From Athripsodes cinereus (taxonomy: Eukaryota > Arthropoda > Insecta > Trichoptera > Leptoceridae), in assembly GCA_947579605.1 (NCBI GenBank), contig OX388309.1, forward strand, positions 20,279,071 through 20,343,070: a stretch of 64,000 bases of DNA, read 5' to 3'. The notes under the pieces are model-generated. The model did no database searches. It was given only the letters and a program-made list of their open reading frames with translations, and was not told the origin of the DNA. The position numbers and the translations under genes are program-made. Positions 1 to 10,875 of this stretch are shown here, piece after piece. Position 1 is the stretch's first letter. Each line of letters starts with the position of its first letter.

Positions 1-1396
1 TAATTTGATTGTTTTGTATACCAGATATATTGAATCCATTATTTCGTGCTATTTTTTCAAAATATTTTATTATATTCCTACCCCGATTCCCGTTTTTAAA
101 TTCTGTGACTCTAGCAATATCTGTACGAATATTTTTTATGTTATTTTCCAAACGAATTTGCCAGTGGGGTTTTGATTTAGCTGTATTATTTTGATTATTA
201 TTTATTATTATGAGCTTAGAGCCAATTTTTTTATGAATGGTAACCACACTAGCATATATAAGTAAATGTAAATTCAAAAATGATATATTATCGTACAGAA
301 ATTTGTTAAATATTTTATTATTAAACTCGTAAATTAAAGACGAAAGTTTTTTAGACGAATTTAATTTTCTAAATTTGGGCCTACACATCGGATCTGTATT
401 AGCATAAAGATTGATGTTTTCGCGTACAGAATTGATCAATTCTGTAATATTATTATCATTCGCGACGTTATCATCTACATTATGGATAACGTTATTTATT
501 ATTATATTATTATCATTTATTAAAGTAATTGATTCTACATTTATGTCGTCTTCTAGGCTAGTATTTAATTGTATTGTATTATTATTGTCATCATCATTAT
601 TATTTAATGGAATGTCAGGGTTGTTACCGCGGTGTATGCTATCGGCCACATCTTTTTTTATTTGATCGATTATTGTTTTAGGTAGTAAATTATTACGTAT
701 TATTGATCGTCTTTGATCGGAAAGCCTTTGTTCGCTTACGTCAACTGCCGGAAAATTTTGCCTAAATACCGTATGTAAGCGTTGCCTATAACCTAATAAA
801 TTTGTTTCCAAATCCGTTACGATAAAATATTGTTGAATTATGAATTTATTAACTTCGGTTGTCCATTTTAATCTCTGCCTAGAAGTTCCTGCTTTTGTTT
901 TTTCTGGTCTTAAGTTTGTGTTTAAATTTCTATAATTTAGACCAGTTTCTATTTCTAATTGTTTTTTTATATTATTTATTTCATCAAACGTTAATACATT
1001 ATTATTTTTAATATTATTTATCTGATTAGTTATTATATTTTCATTTAATGAAAAATTTGGATAGGCCGACTTCATATAATTTACAATATATTCCAGGCAC
1101 AATACCAAACTAGTAGACTCAAATTTTGAAAAACGATAGTATTCACGATACAAATCCCTGTTCATCTCGAAAGTAAATGACTGGGGTGAATACAAATTTG
1201 TCTCAATGGTTGCAGACCGTAACAACATAGAGTCGTCATTGATCTGCAAAACATTTTGACTATGTTGTTGTCTACTAGTGGTAATCGCGATAGAATCTTG
1301 TCTTTCTCGGGAAACACTTGATTCTATATTGACGGTCGCGCATGAATCTCGGGATTCCAAAAGGCGAGTATCTTGATATCTTGAGTTTGACTCCAT
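1..1396 (-). CDS. Long open frame, probable retroelement protein N-terminus (partial at left edge)
   Basis: Reading the minus strand from an ATG at 1396-1394, all 465 codons to position 1 are open; I checked every triplet. The start is MESNSRYQDTRLLESRDS. Residues about 170-250 contain KWTTEVNKFIIQQYF, LLGYRQRLHTVF and VSEQRLSDQRRSIIRNN, a pattern I associate with the SANT/Myb-like N-terminal region of reverse-transcriptase proteins in some invertebrate LINEs. An Asn/Asp-rich low-complexity stretch follows. Near the window edge comes a basic segment (KPHWQIRLENNIKNIR) that in such proteins precedes the polymerase. No reverse transcriptase motif is visible because the frame leaves the window. 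The absence of any stop in 1.4 kb of AT-rich DNA suggests a recent insertion or a domesticated gene. Family assignment is by recollection of similar proteins, not by a search. Confidence 0.6.
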   Translation of the reverse strand, partial: MESNSRYQDTRLLESRDSCATVNIESSVSRERQDSIAITTSRQQHSQNVLQINDDSMLLRSATIETNLYSPQSFTFEMNRDLYREYYRFSKFESTSLVLCLEYIVNYMKSAYPNFSLNENIITNQINNIKNNNVLTFDEINNIKKQLEIETGLNYRNLNTNLRPEKTKAGTSRQRLKWTTEVNKFIIQQYFIVTDLETNLLGYRQRLHTVFRQNFPAVDVSEQRLSDQRRSIIRNNLLPKTIIDQIKKDVADSIHRGNNPDIPLNNNDDDNNNTIQLNTSLEDDINVESITLINDNNIIINNVIHNVDDNVANDNNITELINSVRENINLYANTDPMCRPKFRKLNSSKKLSSLIYEFNNKIFNKFLYDNISFLNLHLLIYASVVTIHKKIGSKLIIINNNQNNTAKSKPHWQIRLENNIKNIRTDIARVTEFKNGNRGRNIIKYFEKIARNNGFNISGIQNNQI

Positions 1397-1613
1397 ATTA
1401 TAAATTTAATTATTATTATATTATATAATAATATTTGAGTTATATTTTCTTCAGGTACTGAAGTGTGGTAAAGTGCTTTCTTGGTGGTTGAAATGATATT
1501 ATTTAAAATTTTCATCAAAACTTTAATATGTCAATGAAGTAAACTTGTTAATGTGTCAATATTTTTTGAATTTGTAGCTTGGAACAATTTTGATGATTAA
1601 ATTATTTAAGTAC

Positions 1614-1647
<34 letters not shown>

Positions 1648-1780
1648 AGTAAATAAGTAAATAATAAACAGAAATAAATATTTGGTCTCCCACTATTTTC
1701 CATAAGTTATCGAGTGTCATGGATTAGGCAAATGGTCTCAAAACTTTACATAATATATTATATACTACAATTTGCACCTA
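1397..1780. other. AT-rich 5' flank of the left-edge ORF
   Basis: This stretch has no convincing ORF. It contains an (ATT)n microsatellite near 1617-1645 and AT-rich sequence just upstream of the minus-strand start at 1396. It would be the 5' UTR of that element if it is a LINE. Confidence 0.4.
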
Positions 1781-2095
1781 TTCTGAATGTACTATTCCAC
1801 ACCATCACAGTATATCCCACAAGTGGGTAGCCAGTATACCAGCCGCATGTAATAAACATGCAAGCCATCCTTTCTGTGCCAACAAAAAATTAAGATACTT
1901 GGAATTAAAAATTTCATGTCTTTATTTTTTTGAACACTTGAAAACTTACGGAAGAGTTGGAGACCACTTCTTTGACAAGTGCTCCACGGAAAAACGAAAG
2001 AATCCTGAATGTCTTATTTTTTATTGGCACGAAGAGGAGAATCTGCATGCTTATTACTTGTTCGACATGCTGTAGGGGTATAGCAGTCAGCAGAT
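1780..2095 (-). repeat. Short dispersed repeat with RTE-like 3' tail, copy 1
   Basis: Read on the minus strand, 1798-1905 gives CATGTTTATTACATGC, then a CTGGTATACTGGC block, then CCCACTTGTGGGATAT and TGATGGT. The same order recurs at 21225-21310 (plus), 28935-29025 (minus) and 51597-51665 (minus), with shorter pieces at 18281-18330 and 37301-37334. The final part resembles the 3' end of the RTE copies in this window (CCACTTGGGACACG then TGAGGGTATAG). It could be a SINE or deleted RTE copies. Confidence 0.55.
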
Positions 2096-2099
2096 AGTA

Positions 2100-2984
2100 A
2101 TATTAAGTTTGATATAGCACGCTAGGCAGTGTCCCTCGAAATAATATTTTTTTTGTCTTTTAGAATTCAATTTTTGTAGTTTTAAGAAAGTTGACAATAC
2201 TTGCATACCGCCAAAGGATGCTTTGTTTAATATTTTAGAAATCAATAAATATTTACAGACAATAAAGTCTTAAGTTGCAAAAATAACTAAAATATTTTTT
2301 TATGGCAGTTATGCAATAAAAAAAATTAGAAGTGTCGAAAACAATCATCCCTTTTTTTTGGTAAAGTATTTCAAAAAAAGTAATATTTTAAAATAATATA
2401 AAGAACTTGCCGACCTTTTACGACATTTGAACAGCATAAAAAAAATGCATAAGAAAAGATGTACCTACCATCGTAAAGTTAAAAAATAAAATCAATGAAT
2501 AGAGAGACATTTAAAAAACGAACCAAGGTCACATGTGTTATTAACTAACCAAAAAAAAAAAAAAAGGACATCCTTCACTTCCATGGCGGTGTTTTATGAA
2601 ACAACAAATATAGTAGAGGTTATAAATCAGAAAGATGGTATTGTTTCAAATATGTCATGTTTATTGGGGAACATTAAATTAACTAAATTTAGAAATGAAT
2701 CGTTTCCTGTTTTTTAAGAAATAGTTGCAATAAAACTGCGCTCTGCATTATACGACAAAAGACTTTTGTTTTAAAATGTACATCGTAAAAGAATGGATAC
2801 CCATTCAGAAATGTGTTAAAAAATATATTTTGTTTTAAAAAAAATAAAAAAAATAAAGAACTCTAAGAACAATGAATATCGCAAACTTTTGTTTGATGGT
2901 ACTTTCATAGGTATATCGCTAAACTTGTAAACATTATTTTTTGTACGTAGTTATAATGTGTATGTATGTGTACATAATATAGTC
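2100..2984. other. Intergenic AT-rich sequence, nothing recognised
   Basis: Homopolymer-rich A/T sequence. The 60-codon ORF at 2535 has no recognisable features and is taken as chance. Confidence 0.4.
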
Positions 2985-3350
2985 AAGATACGTAGGTAGG
3001 TATAGGATATTGAATAAATATACATTACCTAGAGACTTAGTATATTGAAATACTGAACTAGGTAATTATGATAAGTTGATAAATGCTAGAAATTAAGTTT
3101 GATAATGAATAGTTATGAATTCACGACTGTAAGGGTCATATTAAGAAAATTAAAATTAAGAGAATGTAGACTGATAATGATGCTATATGTACCTACATAG
3201 GAGCCAAATTGAATTATATTTCTGTTATTGGTTTAGTTTTTTCCTTTTTGAATGTATTAACACATTCTTTATATTTATAGACTGTTTATATTATTGATCT
3301 GTCATATCTACGTTTTAGATGGTAAAAGGCAAATGGCAGGTTTAACTAAA
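2985..3350 (+). repeat. 3' end of a LINE, truncated copy
   Basis: The segment ends in AAGGCAAATGGCAGG followed by a (TAAA)n tail at about 3344-3360. This resembles the AAGGCGAAAGCC hairpin and TAAA tail at the end of the LINE at 3361-8351. I read it as the 3' UTR of an older, 5'-truncated member placed immediately upstream. Confidence 0.4.
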
Positions 3351-3515
3351 TAAATAAATGAATATATTTCATATGACCTTGAATCTCAATATGTATGTAA
3401 TGATTGTATGGAATTTTTATGTGATTAGATTTACTTAATGTAATTATAGATGATATTTAAGCGAATTTCAAGAGATTGATTGTTTTTACTATTATTGTAT
3501 TGAATTAATTGAATA

Positions 3516-4181
3516 TTGGTTGATCTGTATTTAATTATTCCTAGGGTTAGTGGATATAATAGTAAATTTACTAGGGACCATATTGCCAAAATTAACCCAA
3601 TTTCAATTGATTTTATGGCTGCAATGAGTCTTGCCACTGCAAAAATTGCTAGTCAAGACACAGAAATAAAGCTCCTAAAAGAGAAGATCGCCAAGATTGA
3701 AAATGAAAGTGTCCCGGGTAAGGGAACTGATATATGTGACACGCTGATGGAGTTGTCCGAAAGAAACACTCGCGCAAAGAACGTAATTATCTTTAATGTG
3801 CCTGAAGTTGATTCTAACCTTAATTCGCGCGATCACATATCAGAAGATCTGAGTCAGACCTCAAAATTAATACAAAGCGTAGATAGTTTAAACAATATAC
3901 AAATTTTGAGGACTCATAGACTTGGGGCTAAACAGAAGGATGGAATAAGACCTTTAAAAGTGACTTTGAATGATGCGGAGGATGCAAAGACGATCCTCTT
4001 TAATAGATTCAGATTACCTAAGCATATTAAAGTAAAACAAGACCTCACAGATATGCAGAGAACGCATCTTAAATCATTGTGGAATGAGTTAGAGACTAGA
4101 AGGAACAATGGAGAAAATAATATTTCTATAAGGTTCTATAATGGCTCACCGAAAATTGTTAACACCACTAAAAAAAACTAA
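3516..4181 (+). CDS. LINE ORF1 protein (coiled-coil, nucleic-acid-binding type)
   Basis: The frame is open for 221 codons. Two starts are possible, at 3516 or at 3615 (MAAMSLATAK); the latter gives a more typical N-terminus. Residues about 45-65 form a charged heptad-like helix (IKLLKEKIAKIE). A RRM-like region follows, starting with RAKNVIIFNVPE and containing RTHRLGAK and PLKVTLNDAEDA. This order (coiled coil, then a domain starting xxxNVIIFNVPE) is known for ORF1 proteins of CR1/L1-type LINEs, which bind the element RNA. It lies just upstream of ORF2 on the same strand. Family is inferred from motif style. Confidence 0.7.
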   Translation: MVDLYLIIPRVSGYNSKFTRDHIAKINPISIDFMAAMSLATAKIASQDTEIKLLKEKIAKIENESVPGKGTDICDTLMELSERNTRAKNVIIFNVPEVDSNLNSRDHISEDLSQTSKLIQSVDSLNNIQILRTHRLGAKQKDGIRPLKVTLNDAEDAKTILFNRFRLPKHIKVKQDLTDMQRTHLKSLWNELETRRNNGENNISIRFYNGSPKIVNTTKKN

Positions 4182-4195
4182 TAAGCATCATAAGT

Positions 4196-6359
4196 ATGTA
4201 TTCTCAAAATGTAAGAGGCATTAAGACTAAATTATCTCTACTGCGTCGGAATATTCCGACATTAAATCACTGCATATACTTATTTACGGAAACATGGCTG
4301 GATAGTACAATAAAGGACTCGGAGTTGGGATTCACATCATACAACGTATATAGAAAAGATCGCAGCCAACATACAAGTAGCAAGAAAAGAGGAGGAGGAG
4401 TGCTTATAGCGATCAAAAATAATTATAATTCAGTACCTATAAAAGTAAAGAATAAGAATGTGGAACAACTGTTTATTATGTTACAAGTAAACCAGGAGAA
4501 AATTATAATAGGTAATGTTTATATCCCTCCTTCTTCTAATATTGATATATACAGATCATATTGTGAGGAAATAGAAGAAATTCAACGTAAATACCCACAA
4601 GCTAAGCTGGTTTTATTTGGAGATTTTAATCTTCCAGGAATAGAATGGTCAGTGGAAGGAGGTTCACTTCCGGCTAGTGGAGAGAATCTTGAAGAAGCTA
4701 AAGAAATACTTGAAACTGTAAGCTTTATGGGACTAACTCAGTGTAATTATATATTTAATGCGAGAAATCGACTTCTAGATCTAATATTTACAAATAATAA
4801 CACAATCCCTGTCGAACTTGCAAGTGAGGAAATTGTACCTGCCGACACCCACCACCCACCCTTGGTCATTAATATGGATCTAAAAACCAGGAAACCTGAT
4901 GAAAAAGCATCTTCATCATTAAATTTTAAAAAGGGGGATTATGACCAAGCAATTGACTACCTCTTCGCAAATGACTGGTCCTTTCTACAGAACGAGAATA
5001 TTGAATATGTGGTGGCAGTACTGTACGGTATTATATACGAAACCATAAATAAATTCATACCTTTTGAAGAATATAGGATAAACTCTTATCCCAGATGGTG
5101 TTCATCGGATTTAAAAAGAAGTATTACTGAAAAAAAGATGGCACATAGAAACTTCAAAGAGACTGGCGATGAAAAGTACTACAAAATATTTTCTAATTTA
5201 CGATCCAAATGTAAGAATCTGAAAGAAGAATGTTACTCTAACTACATAAAGGAAGCCGAATATTTAACAACTGATGCAAAATCACTGTGGAAGTTCAAAA
5301 ATTCTTTGAGTAGAGACGCAAATAACTATCCTCCTCAGATGTATTTAGAACGTCAACAGGTAAGTGATCCACAGCAAATTGTAAACAAGTTTGCCGATTT
5401 TTTTAGTAGTGTGTTCGAACAGGACAAGTGTAACATCAACGACTCCTATGTAGGAAGTATCAACTCAGTAAATGTCTCTCAGTGTCGGATACATCCTGAT
5501 AGAGTAGGTCTTAAGTTATCCCAACTAGATATAAGAAAATCCTCAGGCCCGGATGATGTACCTCCTGTCTTCTTAAAAAGATGTGCTGACGCATTAATTA
5601 TACCTTTAACTATTATTTTCAATAAATCTCTGGAAACCGGTCACTACCCCTCAACATGGAAGACGGGAAACATCGCGCCAATATTCAAGAAGGGTGATAA
5701 TGCGGACATATCTAATTATAGACCAATATGTTTGCAGTCGACCATTGCTAAAATATTTGAATCCCTTGTACTAGAACAAATATTACCAGTTATATCAGCA
5801 ATAATCGAGCATCCACAACATGGTTTCATACCGGGTAGATCAACCCTTACTAACCTAACTATCTATGAGCACGATATTGTCGATAGCCTCTCCCGTGGAT
5901 TCCAGGTGGACAGTATATATACTGATTTTAGTAAGGCGTTCGACAAAGTGTCCCATAAAATTCTATTGTATAAATTGTCAGCGGTGGGTATAAAAGGCGC
6001 CTTATTAGATTGGTTTACAAGTTATCTAACAGGTCGATCGCTGCGCGTAAAGATGAACAAGGTGTCCTCTAGTAGTATCAGCGTTACAAGCGGAATACCG
6101 CAAGGTAGCCATCTTGCTCCGCTGCTTTTCTTATTATTCATTAATGATTTAACGTATGGCAGGAATGGCTCCTGAAATGTGGATTTGTATATAATTGAAA
6201 TTGTACTATAGTTATTAAGTATATGTTTTGCTGCTTTTGGTTAGGTTTAAATTATTTATGTATATATTGTTATTATGAAAATGAACGCGCCGACAAATCT
6301 TGTAATGGATTTGGCGCGACTTTATAATTGTATTTAATGTGTATTATATGATATAAAAA

Positions 6360-6405
<46 letters not shown>

Positions 6406-7270
6406 ATCCGATGTAAGTTTCCTTTTGTTTGCGGATGATTTGAAATTATATAAAAGAATAGAGAGTATTGATGACTGCAAAGTATTGCAAGATAATCTCA
6501 ATAGATTGAATATATGGTGCATAAAAAACGATCTCTTATTGAATGTCAATAAATGTCAATACATTCGCTTTGCAAGAATAAAGAAAATTATTCAATATGA
6601 TTATTATATAGAAAATGATAAACTTCAATTGGTTAGGGAAATACGTGATCTGGGGGTCACTTTTGATGACAAAATGACATTTGTAAGCCATATATATGAG
6701 ATAACCAATAAAGCATTAAAAATGCTTGGTTTTCTCCTTCGTACAGTGAACGAATTCCAAAATATTGATGCGATTACCCTTCTCTATAAGTCCATTGTAC
6801 GAAGTCACCTTGAGTACAATTCCTCAGTCTGGTCGCCAAGCTATAACGTACACATAAACAGCATAGAACGCGTACAGCATAGATTTCTGAGGTATATTAA
6901 TTACAAACTGCGTATTCCTAAGGAAAGTTTAAACTATGAGTATTTGCAATCTCTGCTGAATCTGAAAAGCCTCGCAGATAGAAGAATTATTAATGATCTT
7001 ATTTTTTTGTTTAAAATTGTAAATTATTTTTTTGACACCCCTGATCTGTTACAATTTATTAGTTTCCGTGTGCCTGGGCGTAGTACAAGAAGTAGAGAAT
7101 TGTTTTACTGTGACAATTATACGACGAACTACGTCACTCATACAGTGATACCCCGCTTACACGGATTAGGAAACCAATATCTCAATGATATTGATATCTT
7201 TAATGTAAGCATGGATGTTTTCAAGGGACACATTAAGAACCTATTTGCTCCGCATTACCCGAATCCATAG
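4196..7270 (+). pseudogene. LINE ORF2: AP endonuclease plus reverse transcriptase, split by an insertion
   Basis: The first part, 4196-6175 (659 codons), has endonuclease motifs QNVRGI, TETWL, VYIPPSS and LFGDFNLPG. Reverse transcriptase motifs follow: NYRPICLQ, GFIPGRST, YTDFSKAFDKVSHK and SGIPQGSHLAPLLF. The frame then runs into inserted sequence and stops. After the poly(A) tract the same protein resumes at 6404 with LSDVSFLLFADDLKLY, which carries the catalytic FADD box, and continues to 7270. The C-terminal part has the YKSIVRSHLEYNSSVW motif common in these proteins. The insertion falls between the PQG box and the FADD box, so this copy cannot make one functional enzyme. The endonuclease histidine motif reads ADTHHPPL. 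Confidence 0.8.
6157..6403 (+). mobile_element. 5'-truncated retroposon with 42-A tail inside LINE ORF2
   Basis: About 247 bases interrupt the reverse transcriptase frame and end in an uninterrupted run of 42 A (6362-6403). The insert looks like the 3' UTR of another LINE or a transcript. It contains a short near-repeat around GCGCC(GAC) and GGCGCGAC. The left junction near 6157 and any target duplication are unclear. Such a long pure A tract suggests recent insertion. Confidence 0.65.
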
Positions 7271-8300
7271 TGTTGTAAAGTGTCTGTGGTTGTTTTTTTT
7301 TTACTATTATTTTATTATTTTTATTTGATGTGTTTCGTCTCAGATATGTATTTTTATTTTATTTTAATGTATTTTTTGTACTATTGTAGGTATATGTATT
7401 TTAATTTTAATGTATATTTTATACTATACTATTGTATATGTATTTTTATTTTAATGTATATTATATACTATTGTATACGTTTTTTTTTATTTTATTTTAA
7501 TGTATCTTTTATACTTATCTTGTTAATATTAAATTTGAGCACTATACAAATTGAAATCGATATGAGTGTACAATCCACACATTGACTTAATGTAAATAAT
7601 CTATAGGTATATATTTCTGATTGCTTGTTGTGTAGGTACAAATTTTATATAAGTATTTTATTGTGTTGTCTATTGCTCTATACAGAATGAGATTTTAATT
7701 AAGAAAGTTTTTAATATATTTTTTGGTAAGAACCTATATTCTAATTTGTCTGTACATATATTACATTTTTATCTGTTGTTTTATTACTTAACAGTTTTTT
7801 TTTTTTTTAAATCTTTTTAATAATATTGATAACTTGCACATTCAGGTTTACGGTGTTTGACTGTACTCGGGTAAAAGGTGTGCTATTAGTATTGTTACCT
7901 GTTTTTAATATTAGTATTGAACGGGCGGTACTTGTTAATATTATATTATTATACATCATATTTTTTCAGAACATAACCGCGAAATGATAGACAGCACACT
8001 GTGCCCACTTGAGTGCATATTATATGCATAAGGATGCCTATGTATACTATAAGCACGGTATTGATATTGCATATGCATACAAAATGTAGATGTATATAGT
8101 GTGGAATACCGTGGGCCTGGATGTAAATTGTATTGGCTGCGAGTGCCTGTGTATATTTTGTTGATTTTGTGTAGAATGTAATAGGTGTGTTTTATTTGTA
8201 TAGATATACTACTTAAAGAATAGAATAAATGATTTAATGTGAGATTGGAGTAAGTTTTGTAGGTGTATAAAAATTGTCATAGAATGATTTAACATTGTTA

Positions 8301-8351
8301 AAGGCGAAAGCCGTTTATTATATGAATAAATAAATAAATAAATAAATAAAT
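8301..8351 (+). repeat. LINE 3' terminal hairpin and TAAA tail
   Basis: AAGGCGAAAGCC forms a 3-bp GC stem with a GAAA (GNRA-type) loop, followed by GTTTAT and then (TAAA)n. Related endings occur at 31505-31546 (GGCGATAGCC) and 3326-3360. Confidence 0.6.
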
Positions 8352-10257
8352 ATGTGTTGTAATCTCTTGATCTCCAATATTATTTTAAATTTATCAAATG
8401 TGGAATTAGCGAAAAAAATGTATGTAACCAATTAAATACCAATATACCTATCAATGATGTAATAATTATATAAGGCTTTAGTTGAAATAATTGAGAGAGA
8501 CTAATTGGAATTATCGCATACGAGATTCAGAGATGTCTACTCTGATCAGATTCTTTAGAGGCGGGTACCCAGTGGCAAATTCTAGTTGGAATCCCTAGGG
8601 GTGTGTCAAAATAGTTAAGGAGTGGTTTGCTCTAACCAATCAGAGACATTACGCTTTACAGGTCGTTCAACCAATACGCGAGGGGTAGAAATAAGTCCAC
8701 CATCTTGGTTTCTAGTGGGAGACGATCCAAATAAAAGCTTTGACGCAGCGAAAAATTAGTTAGTTGAGAACAGAGTTGGGAGTGAGTTGAGAACAGAGTT
8801 GAGAACGGAGCGGCCTTGAGTTAAAAAAAAGAGTTTAGAACAAGAGTTTCTCGAGTTAGTTGGAAAAAAAGTTACTTATAAATAGTCTGCAGTTAAAATT
8901 AGTTATCAATCAAATCGCAGCATCCTAAGTCCAGTATGAAATATTAAGTCTTAGTTAATTAAATTCGAGTTAATTGTTGTTCGAGACAGTGTTGTAAAAC
9001 AAATCAAAATTTGCAAACCGAAGTTAATCGGGAGTGAATAAATAGAAAAATTAATTTATTATCAATAGATTTATTCTTATTAATAGGAAAATCTTGCGGA
9101 AAGTGAAAGTGTCGTTAATTTAATTTCATACACTAAGTAATAATAATAAATTAAAATCACCATAATATTAGACTTGCCAGTACAGAAACGTCATGAGGAC
9201 TTTCTACGAACATTAGTAAAATTAAAATATAATAGCAGTAACGCGCCTAACCACTTTGTAACTTCATCCTCATAAAACAATCACTGTGTTATATGAAGGG
9301 CTTGTGTGAGATTTCGCCAAATAGAACAACTAGCTATTATTTTGCTATCATATATGTGTGTGCCGCACCCCTTTAGAGGAAAAATCACCAGCGAGGCAGT
9401 CTACGTAACGAGAGGGAAAACCACTCTCTCCCGCCATTCCCGGAGAGACGGAGTCCACCAGAGCAGGAGATCTGAAGATACTTAAGGCCAGATTTTTTTT
9501 TATTTTTCCTTTTGTTTTTTTTTGTTTATATGTACATAAATTGATATTCTCATTTCGTTTGGATAATTGTAGGTGATTTTGTTTTCTTCGAATCTTTTTA
9601 TAATAATAAACACGTCCCATAGTAGAACGAACTTGCCACTTAGGTATTCTCGTCGCGATATTCTAATTAATTGCTCTCACCAGATTTATAATATTAGTTT
9701 ATACTCATTCATTCAATTTATATTAATTAACTCCTGTACATTTTTTTTTTAATAAATGAATAATAGTGCAAAGTATAATAATCTCTTTCAATTATTGCCC
9801 TACTAACAGAGTAAATATTGGAACCTTTACTTTTTATTTCAATTCTTTTATTGACCATCCCCTCTCTCACCCTGAGATCGAGCTAGCCGGCTGGAGGTCC
9901 TTCTCAGAGCAAGGATACCAAGAGGAGAAGAGCGGGGCTGTGTCAAGTTTATAGATTATAATCCTGTGTTCCACTCAGTCGTATTTTATTTTTCTTCCCT
10001 CTCAATATAAAAGCCTTATGATGCAGTATTTCATTAATTTTTAATCGATCATACACTTCTTAACCTTTCTATCAGATTTATAAATTTGTGATACCTCTTA
10101 AAGTGTACAAGGCAATGAACAAATCATGAATAAACAAACCAATAATGCGCCACCGTTATCAACGAAAAAGCTTCGGGCGTCCGTCTGTAGAGGGTCCCGG
10201 CGTCGAAAATTTTAAAATTGCTGTGAATACTAGGCTATCCTACGTTTCCATCTGGAG
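8349..10257. other. Gene-free region with promoter-like and purine-rich blocks
   Basis: No coding gene is recognised. From 8560 to 9010 the sequence is less AT-rich, with GAGTTGAGAACAGAGTTG-like short repeats near 8762-8815. Two GC-richer blocks lie at 9360-9480 and 9850-9950. ORFs of 90 and 62 codons here have no motifs. An old LTR or decayed transposon is possible but not shown. Confidence 0.35.
8636..8884 (+). promoter_or_regulatory. Candidate promoter: two CCAAT boxes and a TATA box
   Basis: CCAAT occurs at 8636-8640 and 8671-8675, CCACCATCTTGG lies near 8698-8709, and TATAAATA at 8877-8884. These are known polymerase II promoter motifs but are short and could be chance. No downstream gene is visible; an LTR promoter is an alternative. 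Confidence 0.2.
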
Positions 10258-10413
10258 CAGTGATGCATAAACTGTGGCCCGCGGGCCGCATGCAGCCCTT
10301 TTCGGTTGCCAGAGTGATAATCGAATATTCGGTTAAAGTACCGGATACTTTTAACAAAGTGAATACCCCCTTTTCAGTGTGGATTCAGCCTGAGTACTGG
10401 ACATAACAATTTC
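10258..10413 (+). repeat. Left end of a decayed hAT-type MITE
   Basis: The stretch begins CAGTGATGCATAAACTG and continues GGCCCGCGGGCC, the usual look of hAT termini. It includes TCGAATATTCGGTTAAAG, also found near 18562. The right terminus was not found. Confidence 0.45.
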
Positions 10414-10875
10414 TTAAGTAGCATTCACATTGCTTCACTTTGGATGATCATCCAGAGTGTCAGGGTCGAACCTGTTCATCGAAAGTGAACACGTCTGTTC
10501 ACATTTGTTCATCCTATGCTTTCACTGCCATGTCTACTTTCTCACTCATGTTGTATGTAGTTTGACGTATTTTCGTATAAAAATAATTAAACAAATTCAA
10601 AAATGAAAAATAACACTTAAAATTAATTAATATAGCTCTCGACTGCATAATAATTTTGTACATGATTCTGACATTCAATACAAATTCATAGAGAATAAAA
10701 CAAAAAATAAGATGAAACTTGTTTATGGTCGTTTCAGTGAAAGGACCTTTCATCAAAATTATGACGAGTGGTAATCTCTTTCCTCCTTCATCGCTAGTGA
10801 TCACTATTGATGAAACGCCTTTTCACACCTGTTCATCCGGAGTGATCACTGAAAGTGAACGTATGTGAACGACCC
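10414..10875 (-). repeat. Nonautonomous DNA-transposon-like repeat, copy 1
   Basis: This 462-bp block is repeated in inverted orientation at 12144-12618 and partly at 42455-42750. One end reads TTAAGTAGCATTCACATTGC, the other GTGATCAC...GTGAACGACCC. The two ends are weak inverted repeats of each other (ATTCACATTGCTTCACTTT against GTTCACATACGTTCACTTT). No ORF is intact. Confidence 0.6.

Larger units (their letters stand above)
3361..8351 (+). mobile_element. Two-ORF non-LTR retrotransposon (CR1/Jockey-like), near full length
   Basis: The element contains an ORF1 (3516-4181), then 14 bases later an endonuclease-reverse transcriptase ORF2 (4196-7270, interrupted). A non-coding 3' UTR of about 1.05 kb follows, with the AAGGCGAAAGCC hairpin at 8301-8312 and a TAAA-repeat tail. 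No RNase H domain is seen. The 5' boundary is uncertain. Apart from the poly(A) insertion at 6157-6403, both ORFs are open, so the element is young. Confidence 0.75.

Noticed and set aside
7280..7585. 101-codon Tyr/Phe-rich ORF after LINE ORF2
   Set aside because: Low-complexity translation of T-rich 3' UTR; no domain.
8452..10030. Element bounded by ATAAGGCTTT...TTGAGAG inverted pair
   Set aside because: The match is short and gapped and no target duplication was found.
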